Shown here: positions 44,901-54,354 of the stretch, one piece after another | Layout of the letters: every line of letters starts with the position of its first letter | Numbering within the stretch: position 1 is the stretch's first letter | Virus record (IMG/VR): IMGVR_UViG_3300027749_000137 | Location: 1 to 54,940 of that record | Strand: one strand, 5' to 3' | DNA from: a virus | DNA: 54,940 bases | Program-made: the position numbers and the translations under genes | The notes under the pieces: generated by a model | What the model was told of the DNA's origin: nothing | The model's input: only the letters and a program-made list of their open reading frames with translations | Databases searched by the model: none

Positions 44901-45296
44901 ACGAGCAGCGGCGGCAGCGCCAAGGATGCCAGTGAAAGGCAACGTCATTCCAGCGCCTTCGCCAATGGCTCGGGCATAGCGCTCAGGCGCATTCTGTGGG
45001 GCTACTTCTCCACGATTAAAGATTTTGGAAAGTTGGGTAATCTGGTCACCTTGCAGACCATTGGCTTCTGCAAACTTTTTATAAGCAGCATCAGGCAAAG
45101 CAAACAAAGCAGCATTAAACCCCCACGACAAATTCTTGACCAAACCTGTTACCGCATCCATCGGGCTGGCTGCGGAGCGTTCTAGGCTAGTGTTTCGTGG
45201 ATTTGTGCCTTCAGGTGAAGGCACAGCCGCACCTTTAACATCTGGTTCATTTCCATATAGGTCTATTACATCGCCGTTTGAGTCAAGGACTTTCAT
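41907..45296 (-). CDS. Large internal virion / ejection protein (1129 residues)
   Basis: 1129 residues, helical with Ala/Gly-rich hydrophobic patches at ~110-145 and ~190-230, then a long coiled-coil-like body (residues ~260-900) and a Pro-rich C-terminus. The combination resembles internal proteins that leave the capsid with the DNA and form the trans-envelope channel in T7-like and P22-like phages. No enzyme motif is found. It forms a coupled run with the 798-, 356- and 722-residue genes. Confidence 0.65.
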   Translation of the reverse strand: MKVLDSNGDVIDLYGNEPDVKGAAVPSPEGTNPRNTSLERSAASPMDAVTGLVKNLSWGFNAALFALPDAAYKKFAEANGLQGDQITQLSKIFNRGEVAPQNAPERYARAIGEGAGMTLPFTGILGAAAAARPVTGLMAAPGTGVKGILKGLADDTLNYIAANPVKAVATDMAFGSAYEGLKQAVQENVDDSDPNKEMYKEVLPAAAFLGPAAWYAVSPGRNAVSWVKNKVAGISVKPTELGSVQQEALDSLPSGYKLPVINIFPKVMLKRAEQKLVNVFGPIAESPEAKEALGQLQAALQDPRVAEHFLVNGQSTLDAAEQTMYGPLLTEKTKLLNELGPSEIQGVKARIADNQQRFTNLMESFAPEARKPIEEAFRAAQADRQSFFEDMMRQKGDMTDAEIAAISERLGPQDINNLNNELRGVIAGSMEMDANMRQKVLSQMGMRQGTSPEGIPMPTRENGASLFPAQDMEIAAQRLIEKYKIDRPSMRLTMPEPIKLIRDFVARQQLARDKMTDNMLTQLTDEALSTQLQGMPADFQKALRSEVLKAVKGEAAGKSGKRTISASDIVSKPDAQGNISMPSGIPGKKIVINPEQIKADAARIAEESTKIDISLPEALDYLAAAQRFRNDSLFSYNNAMKNGRMRLTDADRYLKTGDAVYNDIEKLVLQHVPKINKQYENIKGVLDDYRAGYEQNLPLLITQKTRGGESYLLPNEQLMQRAFADARNLKQLQTTLGNLPQGEDLLRRGTIDWLRSKGVVNQEGLIDPKKIRSVLDKNLNIVNALPANIQAELKNEVALAESYVTRMGELDQRMVTAKNSELDSMLAKASRQNADPSQMLAQAIKDPALMRTLVDQMAKDPENLAALRRSVYDIATQGATKGGALKGFLDNNEKSLKVLFENSKHFEDLKILADMQRRVNAFADVTGQIPVFESTDEKLKRLFGFGIQFLTTTARETAVGRINPETGALALMLRLAGKTETQLYQRLFTKALEDPAFANSITHVGTPQQATTVNKALQNIGIDVSKVYEMPRAPAPSLIGRTIKQAAISNLQPERKQPTAQQMLRALPPAPPTTGTQMPSGPQMNMRVGAPPPASGPNIQLMYPAMFPNDPISGLLQQRQAQIQQGQQR

Positions 45297-47689
45297 TTCT
45301 GAGCCTCGTCAAGGGGGTTTAATACTGACGATAGGGGAACGGATTTCACTTCCCCACTGGGTTTACGCACAAATACCACTGCATTAGGAATGGTTGTCTT
45401 TTTACCTAAACCTTGAAGAAAAGTAGTCATGATTTTTTGTTCTTGCGGATCTGATGGCATTACAAAAGGATCATTTGCTGTCCCGATAGGTGGCGGAGAT
45501 ATGACGTAATTGTTTTTCTCATACCCTAATTGAGTTAAAACAGATTGGCGAGCATTTCGGAAATTTGCCTCCAGTGAGTTTAGAGTTCCTGCGGCCAACT
45601 CCTTATTTCTAAGGAAGCCATTTGGATCATTTAACTTAGAAGCTGCATCCCGTGCCCATTCTTGAACTTGCACGGGAACATGGCCACCTTGATCTATAGA
45701 AATCGATCCTTTAGTGATCGCATCAAATCCTGTAGTCAGACGGGTCATTGCATCTTGTACGTTAAGGTTAGGCTTAAATACTCCACCAGACAAAGGAACA
45801 AAAACATTATTTACTTTATCTATAATAAATGCCCCGGGGGAATATGCATTTGCCACAAGGCCTTTCATATTGTTTATGGTAGCAAGATTGTTATCTATCT
45901 GCGCCAACGCTTGACCTAACTTCAGTCGGGTATCCTTGTCCGTAGCCACAGTGGTTGGTGCTTGGCCAAGATTTCGGACATAGGGGTTATCCGTATCACG
46001 TAAGGTATACGGACTGGTAACAGCAGAAACCACTGAAGGATCTTGTGGATCAATACCAAAACCGTTGTAACTTCCTTGGCGAGTTTTAGAAATACGTCCA
46101 CCAAGGCCTGCGTCTTCCAATACATTTCCACCCAGTTTTGCTTGTTCGCGAATAAGACCGTAGTCACCTCTGAGCATCTCAAGCCTTATTGCTTGAGCGT
46201 ACTTATCTTGGCTATCCACATCAGTGATGGCTTGCGACAAGGCAGCGCTATCTACCTTCATCTGACGATCACGTTGTTGGGCCAAAATGGCTGCAAAGCC
46301 GCGAGGCACGCCGCTTGCTGCTTCACTCAACGCCATGGCAGCAGTCGGAGCGCGACTTGAACCAAACTTAAATCCTGCTTCAGACAGCAATAGCAAAGCA
46401 TTTGCCTTGGCATCTTCTGTATCGCCACCTAATAGTTCGCGGTACAAACCTTGGTAATCATTCTTCAGGTTCTTAATGCGATTCAAACGGTTTTGCGGTG
46501 TTTCAGGTTTTTCCGCAGTTGCGGATGTACCGGGCAAGAATGCACCAGAATCTTTGCCGCCTTGCTTAGAAAGCTGCTCATTAATGAACGAAGATACGTC
46601 CGATTCAGGTACGTTTTGATCAGAAAACACGGGTGCACTTTCAGGGGCCGTGGGCGGCGCTCCTCTGGCCGCTGCACCTTTAGGGTTAAAGTCTGGCTGT
46701 TTATAGCGAGCCTCTTTCCCTGTATTCATCGGCGATTCCGTAGCATTCAGATTAGCCACTGTCTGGTCATATGATGCCTGCGCTTCAGGGCTCATCGGAG
46801 TCGAATCACTGCCTGTTAGACCCAAAATAGAACCAATACCTGCAGTAGCCGCCCCAGCAGCTCCGACTGCCTTAGCGGCAGTTGGGTATTGCTGGGCAAG
46901 TTGGGTCAACCCTTGGCCAATGCCTTGGGATAATGTGGGGTACAGCAGTTCACCACCGCGATTAATCTGCTCAGCGGTAAAACGGCCACCCGGGCCGCGA
47001 ACATTGTCCAAAAATGGCTGGCTCATGCTGGGGTTCATGAACATACGGCCCATGGCAGCATCAGCTTGGCTCAAGTAAGGAGCGGCACGTGCACCAACAT
47101 TCTGTGCCATCTGCGCAACCCGCATAGCAGGAGTGGCCAAGGCTCCAAAAAAAGCATGCATTGGAGGCATACCATCTGGTGTTGGAGGCTCTACAGCGCC
47201 TCCGTGTGCCATGCCTTGCGGAGCTTGTTCAGCCCCGCCCTGCGGTAAAGGGCTGGCACTCTCCATGCCCGGGGGCATGGCTCCTTGAGGGGGTGCTGCT
47301 CCTTGATCAGGCGGCGGTGCACCCATATCAGGAGGGGGCATTCCCTGTGCTTGTGGCAAAGCGCCAATACCCTGTTGGGGCGGAGGTTGTTGCTGAGCTA
47401 ACTGCATTTGCAGCATAGCCAAAACTTCAGGCGGGGTTTCATCCGCAGCATCTTCGCCAACCATCAAAGCCAGTTCTTGCCTACGTGCATCCACAGAGCG
47501 GATATCACCACGCAGGTTATTCATCAAAATCTCAGGATTCTGGGGGGTACGAGCCATAGAAGGCATCGTGTCCTCTTCTGGAGGCTGCATGTCTTTTTCA
47601 TCAAACCCAGACATGATGCCCGTGTTCCGCGAGGCTTTAGACAAGGGCATCGCAAACATCGCCCGCTTCAGGATATCGTTTTTCATCAT
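45293..47689 (-). CDS. Large internal virion protein (798 residues)
   Basis: 798 residues. A helical N-terminus is followed by a Pro/Gln/Gly-rich linker (~95-175), a hydrophobic Gly/Ala helix (AVGAAGAATAGIGSILGL, ~275), a helical body and an acidic C-terminus. ATGA overlap joins it to the 1129-residue gene. Likely part of the ejected protein set; no enzymatic signature. Confidence 0.65.
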   Translation of the reverse strand: MMKNDILKRAMFAMPLSKASRNTGIMSGFDEKDMQPPEEDTMPSMARTPQNPEILMNNLRGDIRSVDARRQELALMVGEDAADETPPEVLAMLQMQLAQQQPPPQQGIGALPQAQGMPPPDMGAPPPDQGAAPPQGAMPPGMESASPLPQGGAEQAPQGMAHGGAVEPPTPDGMPPMHAFFGALATPAMRVAQMAQNVGARAAPYLSQADAAMGRMFMNPSMSQPFLDNVRGPGGRFTAEQINRGGELLYPTLSQGIGQGLTQLAQQYPTAAKAVGAAGAATAGIGSILGLTGSDSTPMSPEAQASYDQTVANLNATESPMNTGKEARYKQPDFNPKGAAARGAPPTAPESAPVFSDQNVPESDVSSFINEQLSKQGGKDSGAFLPGTSATAEKPETPQNRLNRIKNLKNDYQGLYRELLGGDTEDAKANALLLLSEAGFKFGSSRAPTAAMALSEAASGVPRGFAAILAQQRDRQMKVDSAALSQAITDVDSQDKYAQAIRLEMLRGDYGLIREQAKLGGNVLEDAGLGGRISKTRQGSYNGFGIDPQDPSVVSAVTSPYTLRDTDNPYVRNLGQAPTTVATDKDTRLKLGQALAQIDNNLATINNMKGLVANAYSPGAFIIDKVNNVFVPLSGGVFKPNLNVQDAMTRLTTGFDAITKGSISIDQGGHVPVQVQEWARDAASKLNDPNGFLRNKELAAGTLNSLEANFRNARQSVLTQLGYEKNNYVISPPPIGTANDPFVMPSDPQEQKIMTTFLQGLGKKTTIPNAVVFVRKPSGEVKSVPLSSVLNPLDEAQK

Positions 47690-47695
47690 GTTTCC

Positions 47696-48766
47696 TTAGA
47701 ACAGTCCGAGTTTTGCGCCTGCCGCTGCACCGGCCACGAGTCCAGTACCGAGGCCCGCGATCTGCTGGAATGGGCTGGGTGTTGGCTGCATTGCAGTGGT
47801 AACGCCCATCTGCGAAGAAGGCGCACCTTTGTAGATGTCCGACTGGAAAGCCAATTGCTGATATGGCTGCATTGCGTTTTGCATTGCAGTTGCGCGTTGC
47901 GCGTCCAGCACTGCTTGGCTCTGTTTCTGTTGTACAGATCCAAAGTTGTATAGTTGGTTGACATCGTTCTGGCCAAGTCCCTGTGCCGTCTGACCAAGTG
48001 CTGCTTGTTGGGTGCCAAGATTGCCATATTGGGTGCCAAGTGCACCGATTCCTTGTGCCATTTGCTGGCCAATGCCAAACTGCTGAGCAGCTAAATTTCC
48101 GATTCCTTGGCCAACACCCTGCAAAGCTTGCGACTTCTGCAGTTGAGCGGCTTGTTCAGTATTGAACTGATTTTGTGCATTTTGATATGCATTTTGCAGT
48201 CCAGTTTGCTGGTTATTATTCATTAACTGGCTAAGATTGCGTTCACGCTCAGCACGCATAATTGCATCTCGGGAGCCACCAAAAGCACCAGACTGCGTAG
48301 CCTGTGCTTGCTGTTGTGTACCTTGAATATCAGCTTGACGCTGAGCTTCACGATTTTGAATGTCTATTACATTTTGCATGTAAGGAGACATATAGTTCGC
48401 AGCATTAGCTCCAGTGTTGAAGCTTTGGCCTGCATTTTGGGCAGATTGTCCTGCCATATTCAATGCGCTTTGGCCTCCTGCAAATTGACCACGGGTATCT
48501 GCACCTTGCATAAGGTTAGCAGCAGTGCCCAGCATACCTGCGCCTTGGCCCATAGTCTGGCCAGCACCTGTTAAATAAGGCTGATAAGCACCAATCCCTT
48601 GTTGGCCGATATTAATGGCAGCTTTTTGCTGGTCCGTGAGCCCCGCAACTTGGTAATTAGGGAGCGTAGGAGCTTGAAGTTTAGAGGCTGTATCAAGCAG
48701 CCCCATCTTGTAGGCTTCAATGTCCGGCGCTTCCCGGACTATTTGTTCTGATATGGTTGCGTCCAT
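47696..48766 (-). CDS. Gln/Ala-rich internal virion protein (356 residues)
   Basis: 356 residues, more than a third Gln, Ala and Gly, mostly helical with heptad-like Gln repeats (residues ~120-270), a conserved GAFGGSRDAIMRAE segment, and a small hydrophobic C-terminus (GLGTGLVAGAAAGAKLGLF). Similar Gln-rich proteins are frequent in the ejection gene cluster of environmental podoviruses. It may form a coiled-coil tube or linker. Unproven. Confidence 0.65.
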   Translation of the reverse strand: MDATISEQIVREAPDIEAYKMGLLDTASKLQAPTLPNYQVAGLTDQQKAAINIGQQGIGAYQPYLTGAGQTMGQGAGMLGTAANLMQGADTRGQFAGGQSALNMAGQSAQNAGQSFNTGANAANYMSPYMQNVIDIQNREAQRQADIQGTQQQAQATQSGAFGGSRDAIMRAERERNLSQLMNNNQQTGLQNAYQNAQNQFNTEQAAQLQKSQALQGVGQGIGNLAAQQFGIGQQMAQGIGALGTQYGNLGTQQAALGQTAQGLGQNDVNQLYNFGSVQQKQSQAVLDAQRATAMQNAMQPYQQLAFQSDIYKGAPSSQMGVTTAMQPTPSPFQQIAGLGTGLVAGAAAGAKLGLF

Positions 48767-48768
48767 GA

Positions 48769-50937
48769 TTAACCCCGTGTTGCGTTGCGTTCTAGTTGAT
48801 GCATAAGGGCGTACATTTTCTTAGCCCCGGCTAATTTGCTGCCTTTTCCTGCGCCACGCACGGCTTTGGCCGTCATAACGAATTCTCCATCCGACAACAT
48901 GGCTGGAATAGAGTCAGAAGTCTCGGTCCCCGGTCCTTGGATAGACCCCATTTTTCGGGGATAACTTGCTGTATCCATAGGATAACTGCCCTTGGACAAT
49001 GAAGCAATACCCATGTTAGCGGCTCCACCCATAGCCGCAGTACGTAGTGTACCGGGTGTGTACGGGACAGAACTACTAGGAACCTCTGTATCGCGCAAAG
49101 GAGGAGTAGCCGGGGACCAAGGATTAGACCCAACAATTCTGCCTTGGGCATCATAAACAATACCAAATCGTTCCATTCCTTTTGGAACATATTTTCCGGG
49201 GTTTGCAGCAACATCTGCCCGCTGCTGTGCAATCTGGGCCATGATGTCGTTCTTCATGGAAGAATCAACCGGATTTGGTTGGAATCCACCAGTCAAGCCT
49301 AATGCACCGATGCCAGCGGCTACGGCAGGGCCGTAGGTTCGGACCATTCCCGGAGCTTGGTCCGCGACACGTTTTGCAGCATCCGTGTAGGACATCCCCT
49401 TATCCATGTAACTTTGGATGGCCGCATCCTTTTGTGCAGCAGACATTCCGGGGCTAAACAAATCTGTCGCACCCTTTTGAAACTGATCAAAACTTCCGTT
49501 TTTGATCCCGCCATACATGTTTTCGACAGACTGCCCAATTGTTGGGGCCTGATAGCCTCCGGGGGCTGTTGCACCTTGGGCAACATTTGTTCCCTGTGCG
49601 CTTTTTGCAGCGTTGGCCATGGCCATATCGTTGCTAAATACCCCTTGTTGTGGAGCAGCACCTTGAGGCGCAGCCTGAGCAGCAGATTGGTATGTGCTGG
49701 GTGGCCCGCCTACTTGTGTAGGAGCCTGTACACCTTGGGCAGCGGATTGGTATGTATCCGGAGGACCCATCACTAAACTGGGAGCCGGGGTTGCTGGCGC
49801 TTGGGCCGCGCCCAAGTTTGCATTACCCGATACTGACTGCCCTGTAACCGGTTGGCCAAAAACAGGTTGCCCAGTTGGGGTGTTAGGTTGCCCTAACATA
49901 CTGCGGTCTTCAATCGGGGCTTTTTCGCCACCTGCGCCACCAGATACCAGTGATGCTCCCCCGGAAATAGCACCAGCTACCAATCCATTTTGAATGGATT
50001 TTTCCAGTGATTGGCCTTGTAGCAATCCTGCACCAGTGCCTACCAAACCAGCAGAAATAGCAGCATTAACTGCTGGTGCAGCCATTGCACCACCAAAACT
50101 GCCGACAAAGTCAGAAACTACACCGCCCGGGGCAGCAAAGTAAGCCGTTGCACCATTGATTAATGCAGTTTTAAGATCCTGCCCCGCTGCCAACGAAGTA
50201 AGTGCAGAAGCAGCAGGCAAGCCTACAAAAGTAGCAAGTGCAACTGTGGCAATAACCCGAATAATCGGATTTTGTAGGGCACTCTTAATACCATCACCTA
50301 CCTTGTTAAGTACATCGCCAACACCATTAAAAAAATTCTCAATAACGTTACCAAACTCAGGTAAGCCTGTGGAAGGATTCATGGTCCCTGCGCCGCCATG
50401 CATACGCAATAAGTGCGCTTCTTTTGGGGTGATATGGGCAAGCATGGTGTCCTCGCCACGGCCTTGACTCATCAAGGACCGAGCGGCTTCGGCAATACCT
50501 CCGCGAGCCATGGTCGCTGGTGGTTCCATCGGTGCAGTAGGGGCTTGTTGCTGTGCTGACTGCTGGCGCTTCATCTTTGTATCCAGAAGTACCATGCCCA
50601 ACGTAGCTACAAATTCAGGGCTGTATTGCTCAGGAAATACGCCCTGTTTCAGTGCACCAGACTGGATCAATTTAGCCAAAATGGCTCCATATTGATCTGG
50701 GTGATCCTTCATAAATTGCACCAGTTGCAGCAATTTATCTAGGGTGGCATCGTCTACCTGATCGAGGATCGGGGACATTTGTGCCATCATCTGATCCACT
50801 GCTTGCGAAGTAGATGGGCTGGCATTGTGCAAACCTTGGCGGACAGCGCTGTATGACTCCTCAAGGCTCAGGGGCGGAGGAGGGGCTTGGTCACTTTGGG
50901 GCAGTGCCATGATTCCTTGGTTTGGTGCGGTTGCCAT
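48769..50937 (-). CDS. Large internal virion protein (722 residues)
   Basis: 722 residues. Helical acidic N-terminus, a membrane-like patch (~235-330: VIATVALATFVGLPAAS, AVNAAISAGLVGTGAG), a Pro/Gln-rich linker with duplicated TYQSAAQ motifs, and a C-terminal DSIPAMLSDGEFVMTAKAV segment that recurs in many phage virion proteins. It opens the four-gene ejection cluster. Role inferred from this layout and position. Confidence 0.65.
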   Translation of the reverse strand: MATAPNQGIMALPQSDQAPPPPLSLEESYSAVRQGLHNASPSTSQAVDQMMAQMSPILDQVDDATLDKLLQLVQFMKDHPDQYGAILAKLIQSGALKQGVFPEQYSPEFVATLGMVLLDTKMKRQQSAQQQAPTAPMEPPATMARGGIAEAARSLMSQGRGEDTMLAHITPKEAHLLRMHGGAGTMNPSTGLPEFGNVIENFFNGVGDVLNKVGDGIKSALQNPIIRVIATVALATFVGLPAASALTSLAAGQDLKTALINGATAYFAAPGGVVSDFVGSFGGAMAAPAVNAAISAGLVGTGAGLLQGQSLEKSIQNGLVAGAISGGASLVSGGAGGEKAPIEDRSMLGQPNTPTGQPVFGQPVTGQSVSGNANLGAAQAPATPAPSLVMGPPDTYQSAAQGVQAPTQVGGPPSTYQSAAQAAPQGAAPQQGVFSNDMAMANAAKSAQGTNVAQGATAPGGYQAPTIGQSVENMYGGIKNGSFDQFQKGATDLFSPGMSAAQKDAAIQSYMDKGMSYTDAAKRVADQAPGMVRTYGPAVAAGIGALGLTGGFQPNPVDSSMKNDIMAQIAQQRADVAANPGKYVPKGMERFGIVYDAQGRIVGSNPWSPATPPLRDTEVPSSSVPYTPGTLRTAAMGGAANMGIASLSKGSYPMDTASYPRKMGSIQGPGTETSDSIPAMLSDGEFVMTAKAVRGAGKGSKLAGAKKMYALMHQLERNATRG

Positions 50938-50970
50938 AGTAATTCCTTGCTAAAAATCAGGTAAATGTTA

Positions 50971-51633
50971 TCACGCCGGTAGCGCTGAGACAAACGATAG
51001 CGTGGCTACCACAGACTGGGTAGAAGGCCGGACGGGGCCAGTGGTTGCTGCATAGGCTTGAATAGTTACTGATGCCAAAGTAGTTGACCAGTAAATTTCT
51101 ATGTACTGCCCAGCGGTTAAGCTAACGTAGTAGTTCCACCCAATAATCTCATGGGCTTCCTGTCCAGCCGACGCGCTTTTTCTTGCGGGAATAGATACAT
51201 AGCCTGTGGAGCCCGTAATGTCGGTACCGTTTTGGCGCAGCCAAATGCTGATATCTTGGATGGCATTATCCGTATTTTGAAACTGAGTGCTGAACTGGAG
51301 GTTGTATATACCGGCGTTGGCTACAGTAATTTTGGAGCTTGCGATACTTACACCATTGGAAAAGTCCGTGGTGTTTAGCGTCATCAACGTAGCTGTGTTT
51401 GCCGTAGTTGTTTGGGACTGGTCGCTAGAAAACGCCCCATAAGGGAGCCGAATCCCTGCGCCCCCGGAGGATGCCATCAACTGCTGGTTAAAGTTGTCTA
51501 GCCTATTAAAGTAAAGACGCAGGACGTTATTGAGCTGGTCTATGTACTGGGAATCATATTCCCGTGGGGCCAACGGTAAGCTAGGTGCAACTACTTTGTT
51601 GAGTTGGTAGTCCGAAGTAATGATGTAGCTCAT
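50971..51633 (-). CDS. C1q/TNF-like beta-sandwich appendage protein
   Basis: 220 residues from the ATG (MSYIITSDYQLNKVVAPSLP...) that overlaps the hub gene stop. A helical/coiled-coil N-terminal part (QYIDQLNNVLRLYFNRLDNF) leads to a beta region with FSNGVSIASSKITVANAGIYNLQFSTQ, NTDNAIQDISIWLRQNG and YYVSLTAGQYIEIYWS. This is the strand pattern of C1q/TNF-type domains often found in trimeric phage fibres. It may bind a receptor or stabilise the tail tip. Confidence 0.7.
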   Translation of the reverse strand: MSYIITSDYQLNKVVAPSLPLAPREYDSQYIDQLNNVLRLYFNRLDNFNQQLMASSGGAGIRLPYGAFSSDQSQTTTANTATLMTLNTTDFSNGVSIASSKITVANAGIYNLQFSTQFQNTDNAIQDISIWLRQNGTDITGSTGYVSIPARKSASAGQEAHEIIGWNYYVSLTAGQYIEIYWSTTLASVTIQAYAATTGPVRPSTQSVVATLSFVSALPA

Positions 51634-53717
51634 CGGCGACCATCCTGACGGGTATCTATACGGGTTGATCCAAGCTGCCAAGATGTTCCAAGCACATTAG
51701 AACTTATTTTTAATATCATTTGTCGACCACGTACACGGGTAAATACTTGGCCAGTAAAACCTTCTGTTATTGTGTAAGAAGCCCCGGTTAGCTGGTCTAC
51801 ATTTGCAGCTACCGGAGTTCCTGTACCTGACCCAGAGTTTTTCATGGGATACAACGTGTATGTGACTTGCGGGCTAGAACCAGAATCTGAGCCAGAAAAA
51901 GTCAAATCAGGCAGCATGCGCCAGATGAACGCAAAGTGGTCACCATCTCCAATATCAAATTCAGAGGAAGATATAAAGGAATTGATTGGTAGCGTTGTAT
52001 CAGTTTCGTTGTCATCATTGCCATACTCTTGGTTGACCACGTTGTAGTTGTAAGTAGCCGCAAGTGGGTAATTACGTAAACCAGAGTCCAGCCATGCCGT
52101 ACGCGCCATAGAGCCGTAATACCAAGTGTTTTCAAGATAGTTGTACACCACGTACCTATCTATCGTACTGCTGGCAGCGGTGCAATAGAAAAACCAAACC
52201 TCATTAAAACCCTCGTTAGTGCTAGCAAACACTTGCTGGTTTTGGCCCAAGTTAATGTCTTGGTAGATAAATTTACGCAAATCACAATTTAGCGTTTGCA
52301 CCCGTCCATCATATTTATAAAACTTATCTATACCCATCCAATAGACTACGCCCGAAGCCTGTGCCACCGAGTTTTGGTTGAGGATAGATATGTTGTCACC
52401 AAGCAACTGCACCCCCCAAACATACGGTGGTCCAAGATACTGTAAAGAATAAATTGCAGCATCCGTCCAAACAATAATTTCTTGGCGTGTTTGAATTGTT
52501 GCAACAATATTAGTACCATGGGATAGGCGCACGCTACCGGCTTGGTTTGTGATTGCTGGTGTCCAGTTGGTGACCGACTCCTGATCCGACCAGCGAATCA
52601 GCATGGGGTCTTGCACCGTACTGCCAATGTCATTACAGCCAAAGGCAAATGTGAACCGGCTTACGTCAGAGACGTATACAAGATTTTGGATAATCGGCAC
52701 GTTAGACGCCCCTGACAACGAAGTCACCGGGACAAGGTTTGGCAGGATATAGTGCGTACCAGACTGCGTACCAGAGGTATTAATTGCAGCGCCGCCAACA
52801 GTTGCCGACAGGTTAAACGTAGAACCCGAAGCGTTGATGACGTAATACGTGGTGCCGGGAGTCAAGCCAGTTGGCAAAGCAGATGGGTAGCCGGAACTTG
52901 TCAAGATAACCGGGCTTCCGTTTGCCAAGGTAAGCGTGCTGGTTACTACTGCAGGACTAGCAATAGTCACGGTAAAAATAGAAGGAGAAACGCCGTAACT
53001 AGCATCCCAGTAGTACATTGGTCCTCCACGGAACCCAGCTACCAAATTTTGACCAAAGTTTGTTTGGCTCCACAAACGCAAAGAGGAGGTAGACGTACCA
53101 CCATATCCCCAGACACCAGCACCCCAAGCGCCAGCGCCCCAACCAGCCAAAGGAATTTCTGCATCCAAACCAACGTTGATCTGATACATAGCACCAACAG
53201 TCGTACCGCCACCTGCGGCTACTGTGGAACTTGCTTGGCTAGATGCTGTGATTGTGTACGTATTCGCATCAACGTAGGTAATTTTATACTCGCCGTTAAG
53301 GTTTAGCCCACCGACTGTAGCTGCATTATTGTAGGTAACATAATCATTATTGGTTGCGCCATGAGATGCGTGCGTTACCGTAACCGTAGTTTGGTTGATG
53401 GTTGTTTTGAACGGGTTGCTCAGGGTAGCGTAGCTACGGATGGGGGTTACATCGTTGTACGCACCGCCGTTCTCAATATAAAACTTGGAGCTTGTGCCTA
53501 ACCCCAATAAATTAAGATTAGATAGTGTTGTCCAATTCCACAGTGAACGGCAAATTCCAAGAAATTTTGCAGCGGAAAGCCGTGCCCAGCCCCCAATTTT
53601 TTCAGGGGTGCCTTGACGAAAACGCACTTTGTCCGACTGATACCAGCCGCCCTCGTTGGTATACCGAGTGTTTTCCCGGTTAACCCCCGGCTTCAAAACA
53701 AGTTTCTGTAACGGCAT
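51630..53717 (-). CDS. Tail hub / nozzle-like (gp10-type) protein
   Basis: 695 residues starting MPLQKLVLKPGVNRENTRYT with GGWYQSDKVRFRQGTPEKIGGW. This opening is common to podoviral tail hub or packaged-DNA stabilisation proteins. A long beta-propeller-like or repeated beta body follows, with an EIIVWTDAAIYSLQYLGPPYVWG segment. The C-terminus is beta-rich. It probably plugs or extends the tail tube below the connector. Its start lies 8 bp downstream of the lysozyme stop codon, and its end is coupled to the C1q-like gene. Confidence 0.75.
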   Translation of the reverse strand: MPLQKLVLKPGVNRENTRYTNEGGWYQSDKVRFRQGTPEKIGGWARLSAAKFLGICRSLWNWTTLSNLNLLGLGTSSKFYIENGGAYNDVTPIRSYATLSNPFKTTINQTTVTVTHASHGATNNDYVTYNNAATVGGLNLNGEYKITYVDANTYTITASSQASSTVAAGGGTTVGAMYQINVGLDAEIPLAGWGAGAWGAGVWGYGGTSTSSLRLWSQTNFGQNLVAGFRGGPMYYWDASYGVSPSIFTVTIASPAVVTSTLTLANGSPVILTSSGYPSALPTGLTPGTTYYVINASGSTFNLSATVGGAAINTSGTQSGTHYILPNLVPVTSLSGASNVPIIQNLVYVSDVSRFTFAFGCNDIGSTVQDPMLIRWSDQESVTNWTPAITNQAGSVRLSHGTNIVATIQTRQEIIVWTDAAIYSLQYLGPPYVWGVQLLGDNISILNQNSVAQASGVVYWMGIDKFYKYDGRVQTLNCDLRKFIYQDINLGQNQQVFASTNEGFNEVWFFYCTAASSTIDRYVVYNYLENTWYYGSMARTAWLDSGLRNYPLAATYNYNVVNQEYGNDDNETDTTLPINSFISSSEFDIGDGDHFAFIWRMLPDLTFSGSDSGSSPQVTYTLYPMKNSGSGTGTPVAANVDQLTGASYTITEGFTGQVFTRVRGRQMILKISSNVLGTSWQLGSTRIDTRQDGRR

Positions 53718-53725
53718 CGCACATC

Positions 53726-54202
53726 CTAAGACAAAAATAGGGCACGTTCGTCAATGCGGCGGTTCTGCAACCCTTTGAGGATTTTACCCCCAGCCATGCA
53801 ATACTTCAAGAACTCGTCTGCAGCGCCCGTCTTATCCCCACGTAACAGTTTTTGGCGAAGCGTAGAACGCTGGAGTGTCCCAAGGCCCACGTTAAAAGAA
53901 AAACTGACAAGCCCATCAAACATACCCTGTGTAAGGCTGACAGGACAGAACTGCTCGACCCCGCGCTCAAATCTAGCCAAATCTGCTGCAAGTATTCCAT
54001 CTACTTCCTCCATAGGGAAAACCCTATCATCCTCTGCACGCAGAGAAACAGAATCCCGCTGCTCAATTTTTAGCTTGCCCTGCTCGGGATAAAGCACATG
54101 GCCTACGCCGATTGTCCAAAGGCGAGCAGGGCAACGATACGCACGTTGGCGAGTTCCCTCGTGGTGCTTGATGACCCCCAACGCTTTGGCAGATACTTTC
54201 AT
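53726..54202 (-). CDS. Lysozyme (GH24 muramidase) with Glu-Cys-Thr active site
   Basis: 158 residues from the ATG overlapping the previous stop. HHEGTRQRAYRCPARLWTIG aligns with the T4 lysozyme active-site strand. Glu15, Cys24 and Thr30 keep the exact spacing of T4 Glu11, Asp20 and Thr26, with Asp replaced by Cys. The rest (SLTQGMFDGLVSFSFNVGLGTLQRSTL) is typical GH24. It cuts the murein bond between MurNAc and GlcNAc at lysis. No signal peptide, so a holin should release it. It is in a lysis cassette with the two genes upstream. Confidence 0.9.
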   Translation of the reverse strand: MKVSAKALGVIKHHEGTRQRAYRCPARLWTIGVGHVLYPEQGKLKIEQRDSVSLRAEDDRVFPMEEVDGILAADLARFERGVEQFCPVSLTQGMFDGLVSFSFNVGLGTLQRSTLRQKLLRGDKTGAADEFLKYCMAGGKILKGLQNRRIDERALFLS

Positions 54203-54354
54203 TTGCGTTTTACCGTTTGAACACAACCAACCTTGTATCCCAGATCACGCCATTCCTGAGCCGCTTTCTGACAGGCGGCCTCGTATTCAAAGTACCCAAC
54301 CGTAGTGACGTACTGCATATTAATCCCCGATATAAGCACCAGAGTCCAGATCAT
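54199..54354 (-). CDS. Small secreted/anchored protein in the lysis cassette
   Basis: 51 residues (MIWTLVLISGINMQYVTTVG...). A hydrophobic start (MIWTLVLISGIN) could be a signal anchor. Two Cys (CQKAAQEW, GCVQTV) may be oxidised outside the cytoplasm. ATGA overlaps on both sides place it firmly between holin and lysozyme genes, so a spanin-like or lysis-modulator role is possible, but no lipobox is visible. Confidence 0.55.
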   Translation of the reverse strand: MIWTLVLISGINMQYVTTVGYFEYEAACQKAAQEWRDLGYKVGCVQTVKRK

